A stretch of 64,000 nucleotides of DNA from Longispora fulva (lineage in GTDB: Bacteria; Actinomycetota; Actinomycetes; Mycobacteriales; Micromonosporaceae). Both the position numbers and the translations under genes were made by a program. Location: assembly GCF_015751905.1 (NCBI RefSeq), contig NZ_JADOUF010000001.1, positions 3,782,001-3,846,000 on the forward strand, read 5' to 3'. The notes beneath the pieces are model-generated. The model ran no database searches, was not told the origin of the DNA, and saw only the letters and a list, made by a program, of their open reading frames with translations. Shown here in pieces: positions 61,252 through 64,000 of this stretch (position 1 is its first letter; each line of letters starts with the position of its first letter).

Positions 61252-62424
61252 TCAGGGGTTGAGGCGGACCGGGAGGGCCACCAGGCCGCGGACCCGGATC
61301 GTCGGGCGGCGGCGCAGGTCGCCGGCCGGCACGGTCAGGGCCACCTCGGGGAAGCGGGCGAACAGCGCCCCGAGGGCCACCTCGGCCTCCAGCCGGGCCA
61401 GCGGCGCGCCCAGGCAGTAGTGCACGCCGTGCCCGAACCCCAGGTGTCCCTGGTCCGGGCGGGCGGGGTCGAGGGCGTCCGGGGTCCGGTAGCGGGCCGG
61501 GTCGCGGTGGGCGGCGCCCAGGGCCAGCAGCACCGGGTCGCCGGCCGGGATCGTGGTGTCACCGACCGTCAGGTCCTCCGTGGGGAACCGGCGCACCGCC
61601 AGGCCGACCGGCCCGTCGTGCCGGAGGAGCTCCTCCACCAGGCCGGGCGCGCCGCGCAGCGCGGGCTCCCGGATCAGGGCGAGCGCCCCGGAGCCGATCA
61701 GCTGCACCGACGTCTCGTGCCCGGCGAACAGCAGCAGGAACGCCATCGACAGCAGCTCGTCCCCGCTGAGCCGGCCGCCGTCGCCGTCGCGGGCGGCGAC
61801 CAGGTCCGAGAGCAGGTCGTCGGCCGGGTGCGCGCGTTTCGTGGCGATCAGCAGGGTCAGGAACGCCAGCAACTCGCCCAGCGCCGAGCGGGCGTCCACC
61901 CGCTCGCCGGCCTCGGCGGCGAGCATCGTGTCCGTCCAGCCCTTGAAGTCGGCCCGGTCGCCGGGGGCGACGCCCAGCAGGTCGCCGATGACGGCGACGG
62001 GCAGCGGCACGGCGTAGTCGGCGACCAGGTCGGCCGTGCCGCGCCCGACCATCGCGTCGAGCAGGGCCGCGGCCGTGGCCTCGATGCCGGGGCGCAGACC
62101 GGCCACCCGGCGCGGGGTGAACGCGCCGGTGACGAGGCGGCGCAGCCGGGCGTGGTCGGGGCCGTCGAGGTTGAGCAGGTTGGCGTCCAGGGCTGGCGGG
62201 AGCTGCAGGCCCTGCCAACCGCCGGGGTTCGCGTGCCGCTTGTCGACGGTCAGCCGCGGGTCGGCGAGGGCCGCGCGCACCTCGTGGTGGCCGACGACGA
62301 GCCAGACCCCGCGGCCGTCGGGCAGGACCGCCCGGTGCACCGGGCCGGTCGCGCGGAGCCGCTCGTAGATCGGGTACGGATCGCGGACGAACGCCGCGTC
62401 GAGGACTACGGGGACGGTCTGCAC
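61252..62424 (-). CDS. Cytochrome P450
   Basis: 390 residues. All P450 landmarks are present: the I-helix LLFAGHETS, the K-helix EELLR, and the haem loop GFGHGVHYCLGAPLAR with the ligand Cys337. The N-terminus is short and soluble, as in bacterial P450s. It needs a ferredoxin and reductase, neither of which is adjacent. Without neighbouring biosynthetic genes the substrate cannot be guessed. It is divergent from the membrane-protein/kinase genes at 62,560. Confidence 0.95.
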   Translation of the reverse strand: MQTVPVVLDAAFVRDPYPIYERLRATGPVHRAVLPDGRGVWLVVGHHEVRAALADPRLTVDKRHANPGGWQGLQLPPALDANLLNLDGPDHARLRRLVTGAFTPRRVAGLRPGIEATAAALLDAMVGRGTADLVADYAVPLPVAVIGDLLGVAPGDRADFKGWTDTMLAAEAGERVDARSALGELLAFLTLLIATKRAHPADDLLSDLVAARDGDGGRLSGDELLSMAFLLLFAGHETSVQLIGSGALALIREPALRGAPGLVEELLRHDGPVGLAVRRFPTEDLTVGDTTIPAGDPVLLALGAAHRDPARYRTPDALDPARPDQGHLGFGHGVHYCLGAPLARLEAEVALGALFARFPEVALTVPAGDLRRRPTIRVRGLVALPVRLNP

Positions 62425-62559
62425 GCCGCCAGGGTACCCACCGCGACTCCCCGCCCGCGATCTCGCGACGGCCGCGCCGGCCTACACCCGGGGGTGGAGA
62501 CGACGGTTCCACCCCCGCGTCGATGCGGGGACAGTGCCCGGATTCGTAGCGTCATACCC

Positions 62560-63072
62560 ATGACGACCATCGCGTTCTGGACCGTATACGGCCTGCTCAT
62601 CCTGGCTCTGATCACCTTCGTCATCCGCAGGCAGGTGAAGGAGGGCCCCTTCAAGGTCCGCCGGGCCGCGCTCCTCCCCGCGGCCATGCTCGCCGCCGGA
62701 CTGTTCGCCGACCACGGCATGTGGCAGCGGCTGTCCACCCCGGCCGCGATCGGCATGCTGGCCGTCGGACTCCTGGTCGCCGCGGCCACCGGCGTGATCC
62801 GGGCCCGCACGATGACCGTGTGGCGGACCGCGTCGGGCGTGATCACCCGGGGTGACCGCCGTACCGTGGTCTGGTGGATCGCGTCCTTCGCGCTCCGGAT
62901 CACGATCATGGTGGCCGCCGGCGCGCTCGGGGCCACGGAGGGCTTCGGGGAGGCCATGTTGTTCGCCGGTGTGACGTTCGGGGTGCAGGGCCTGGTGATC
63001 GCCCGCAGGGCCGGCATGCTCGGCGGGCGGCCGTTGCCGGTGCTCCCCGACCACGACCGGATCGCGGCGTGA
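62560..63072 (+). CDS. Small four-TM membrane protein coupled to a sensor kinase
   Basis: 170 residues from ATG 62560. Four transmembrane segments are visible (about 3-21, 37-53, 61-83 and 105-130). The residues between are arginine-rich (VIRRQVKEGPFKVRRA), and the chain ends at GRPLPVLPDHDRIAA. It looks like a DUF1453-type (CcdC-like) membrane protein, by pattern only. Its TGA overlaps the GTG of the kinase gene (GTGA), so the two are translationally coupled, and it may modulate the kinase in the membrane. Confidence 0.75.
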   Translation: MTTIAFWTVYGLLILALITFVIRRQVKEGPFKVRRAALLPAAMLAAGLFADHGMWQRLSTPAAIGMLAVGLLVAAATGVIRARTMTVWRTASGVITRGDRRTVVWWIASFALRITIMVAAGALGATEGFGEAMLFAGVTFGVQGLVIARRAGMLGGRPLPVLPDHDRIAA

Positions 63073-64000
63073 CGACCGACGCGGTGACGCGGCGACCGGG
63101 GCTGTCGACGATCCTGCGCGGCCTCGGTCTGCTCGCGTTCCCGCTGTTCTGCGTCACGATCACCTGGCCGGCGCCTCGGTGGCCGGTCGTCCTGGTGCTG
63201 TCGGTGCTGGTGCCGGGCGGACTGCTCTACGCCCGGTTCCGGGGCGGCGTCGCCATGTCCAAGATGGCCTGGCGGGACGTGGCCGGGATGGCCGACCCCG
63301 ACCGGGAGTGGCACGCGATCGCCGGCCTGGCGGTCAGCGTGGCCGCCGGCGACCTGCTGCTGCTCGTGGACCGCGAGGCGCCGGGATTCGCGGCGACCAT
63401 GGCGGTGCTGCCCTGGGCCCTGGCCCGGCTGAGCTGGCCGAAGGCCCCGATCTTCTGTGTACTGGCCGCCCTGCCCCTGGCCACGATCACCTGGTGGTAC
63501 GCGGGCCCGTGGCCGGCGTTCGGCCTGTCCACCGGGATGGCCGGCTCGGCGATGATCGGCCTGCTGATGCGCGACGCCCGGCAGAAGGTCGCCGCGGCCC
63601 AGCAGCTGCTCGCCTCCGAACGCGACGCCCAGGCCGCCAACCGGCGCGCCGAGGCCCTCGCCGAACGCCAGCGGCTCGCCCGCGAGATCCACGACATCCT
63701 CGCGCACACCCTGACCGCGCAGGTCGTCCAGCTGGAGGGCGCGCGGATGCTGCTGAACCGGGGCTCGGACCCGGCCGAGGTGCTGCGCCGGGTCGAGCAG
63801 GCCCAGCGGCTCGCCCGCGACGGCCTCGACGAGACCCGCCGCGCCCTGGAGTCACTGCGCGGCGACGCGCGGCCGCTGCCGGACCTGCTGCGGGCCCTCG
63901 CCGGCCAGTCCGACGCGGTGTTCCTGGTGGACGGACCGGAGACCCCGCTGGCGCCCGAGGCCGCCCTGGCCCTCGAACGGGCCAGCCGCGAGGCGCTGAC
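63069..64000 (+). CDS. NarL-type sensor histidine kinase (3' end cut by window edge)
   Basis: 310 codons visible from GTG 63069. Several hydrophobic segments (about 18-115) form the membrane part, followed by a coiled coil. The HisKA_3 domain has the phospho-acceptor His208 in LAREIHDILAHTL. The beginning of the ATPase domain (ALALERASREAL at the window end) is also visible. A LuxR-type response regulator gene would be expected downstream, outside the window. Confidence 0.9.
   Translation, partial: MTTDAVTRRPGLSTILRGLGLLAFPLFCVTITWPAPRWPVVLVLSVLVPGGLLYARFRGGVAMSKMAWRDVAGMADPDREWHAIAGLAVSVAAGDLLLLVDREAPGFAATMAVLPWALARLSWPKAPIFCVLAALPLATITWWYAGPWPAFGLSTGMAGSAMIGLLMRDARQKVAAAQQLLASERDAQAANRRAEALAERQRLAREIHDILAHTLTAQVVQLEGARMLLNRGSDPAEVLRRVEQAQRLARDGLDETRRALESLRGDARPLPDLLRALAGQSDAVFLVDGPETPLAPEAALALERASREAL

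Noticed and set aside
1-64000. A CRISPR array
   Set aside because: No regularly spaced direct repeats with unique spacers were seen; the only tandem repeat is the triple 11-mer at 22,601.

Overview
This is a very GC-rich chromosomal window whose codon use, gene families and regulators fit a spore-forming or soil actinomycete. The indicators are OmpR and NarL two-component systems, a SigB/F-type sigma factor, secreted discoidin and ricin-type lectin proteins, MsiK-style sugar ABC operons lacking their own ATPase, and a family 2B encapsulin. A Micromonosporales member seems plausible, but that is inference; no rRNA or other taxonomic marker is present.

The left arm (1-18,200) is ordinary accessory chromosome. 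It holds an ECF sigma factor cut by the window edge, a secreted CHAP/NlpC-like protein, an APH-fold kinase, a KstD-like flavoprotein, a beta-propeller lipoprotein, Mug glycosylase, and a secreted M36 metallopeptidase coupled to a methyltransferase. It continues with a phosphoribosyltransferase, an ASCH protein, arylamine N-acetyltransferase, a family 2 methyltransferase with a good promoter, two small secreted proteins, an OmpR-type two-component pair and a glutathionyl-hydroquinone-reductase-like protein.

A tRNA-Gly(GCC) at 18,241 with its own promoter and terminator marks the left edge of a decayed island (about 18,371-27,560). The island holds the C-terminal stub of a large serine recombinase, a low-GC membrane protein of unknown function, a frameshifted regulator remnant, and a TPR regulator divergent from a small operon across a triple 11-bp repeat. 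It also holds a DddA-like (SCP1.201) cytosine deaminase toxin with its Imm1 immunity gene, an ApeA-type HEPN anti-phage gene, and HicAB. The toxin and the ApeA gene are each interrupted by a single in-frame stop codon, and both stops could have arisen by C-to-T change in a 5'-TC context. This is the most interesting part of the window.

From 27,576 the chromosome resumes. A mannoside operon (binding protein, two permeases, GH92 mannosidase) is divergent from a ROK regulator; an Lrp regulator is divergent from an SMP-30 lactonase; a secreted propeller protein has duplicated end domains. Next come a NUDIX protein, dihydrolipoyl dehydrogenase, and a polyprenyl synthase next to a family 2B encapsulin shell with a cyclic-nucleotide-binding insertion.

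The right arm (44,262-64,000) holds an MFS transporter, PolX, a methyltransferase, catalase, a secreted lectin-discoidin protein, a WYL regulator, an APC permease, an Eis-like acetyltransferase, a DUF2127 protein, a tandem GNAT, a DHFR-fold protein, an NTF2-fold protein, a SigB/F-type sigma factor, asparaginase, a cytochrome P450, and a small membrane protein coupled to a sensor kinase cut by the right edge. Convergent gene pairs are separated by strong perfect hairpins.
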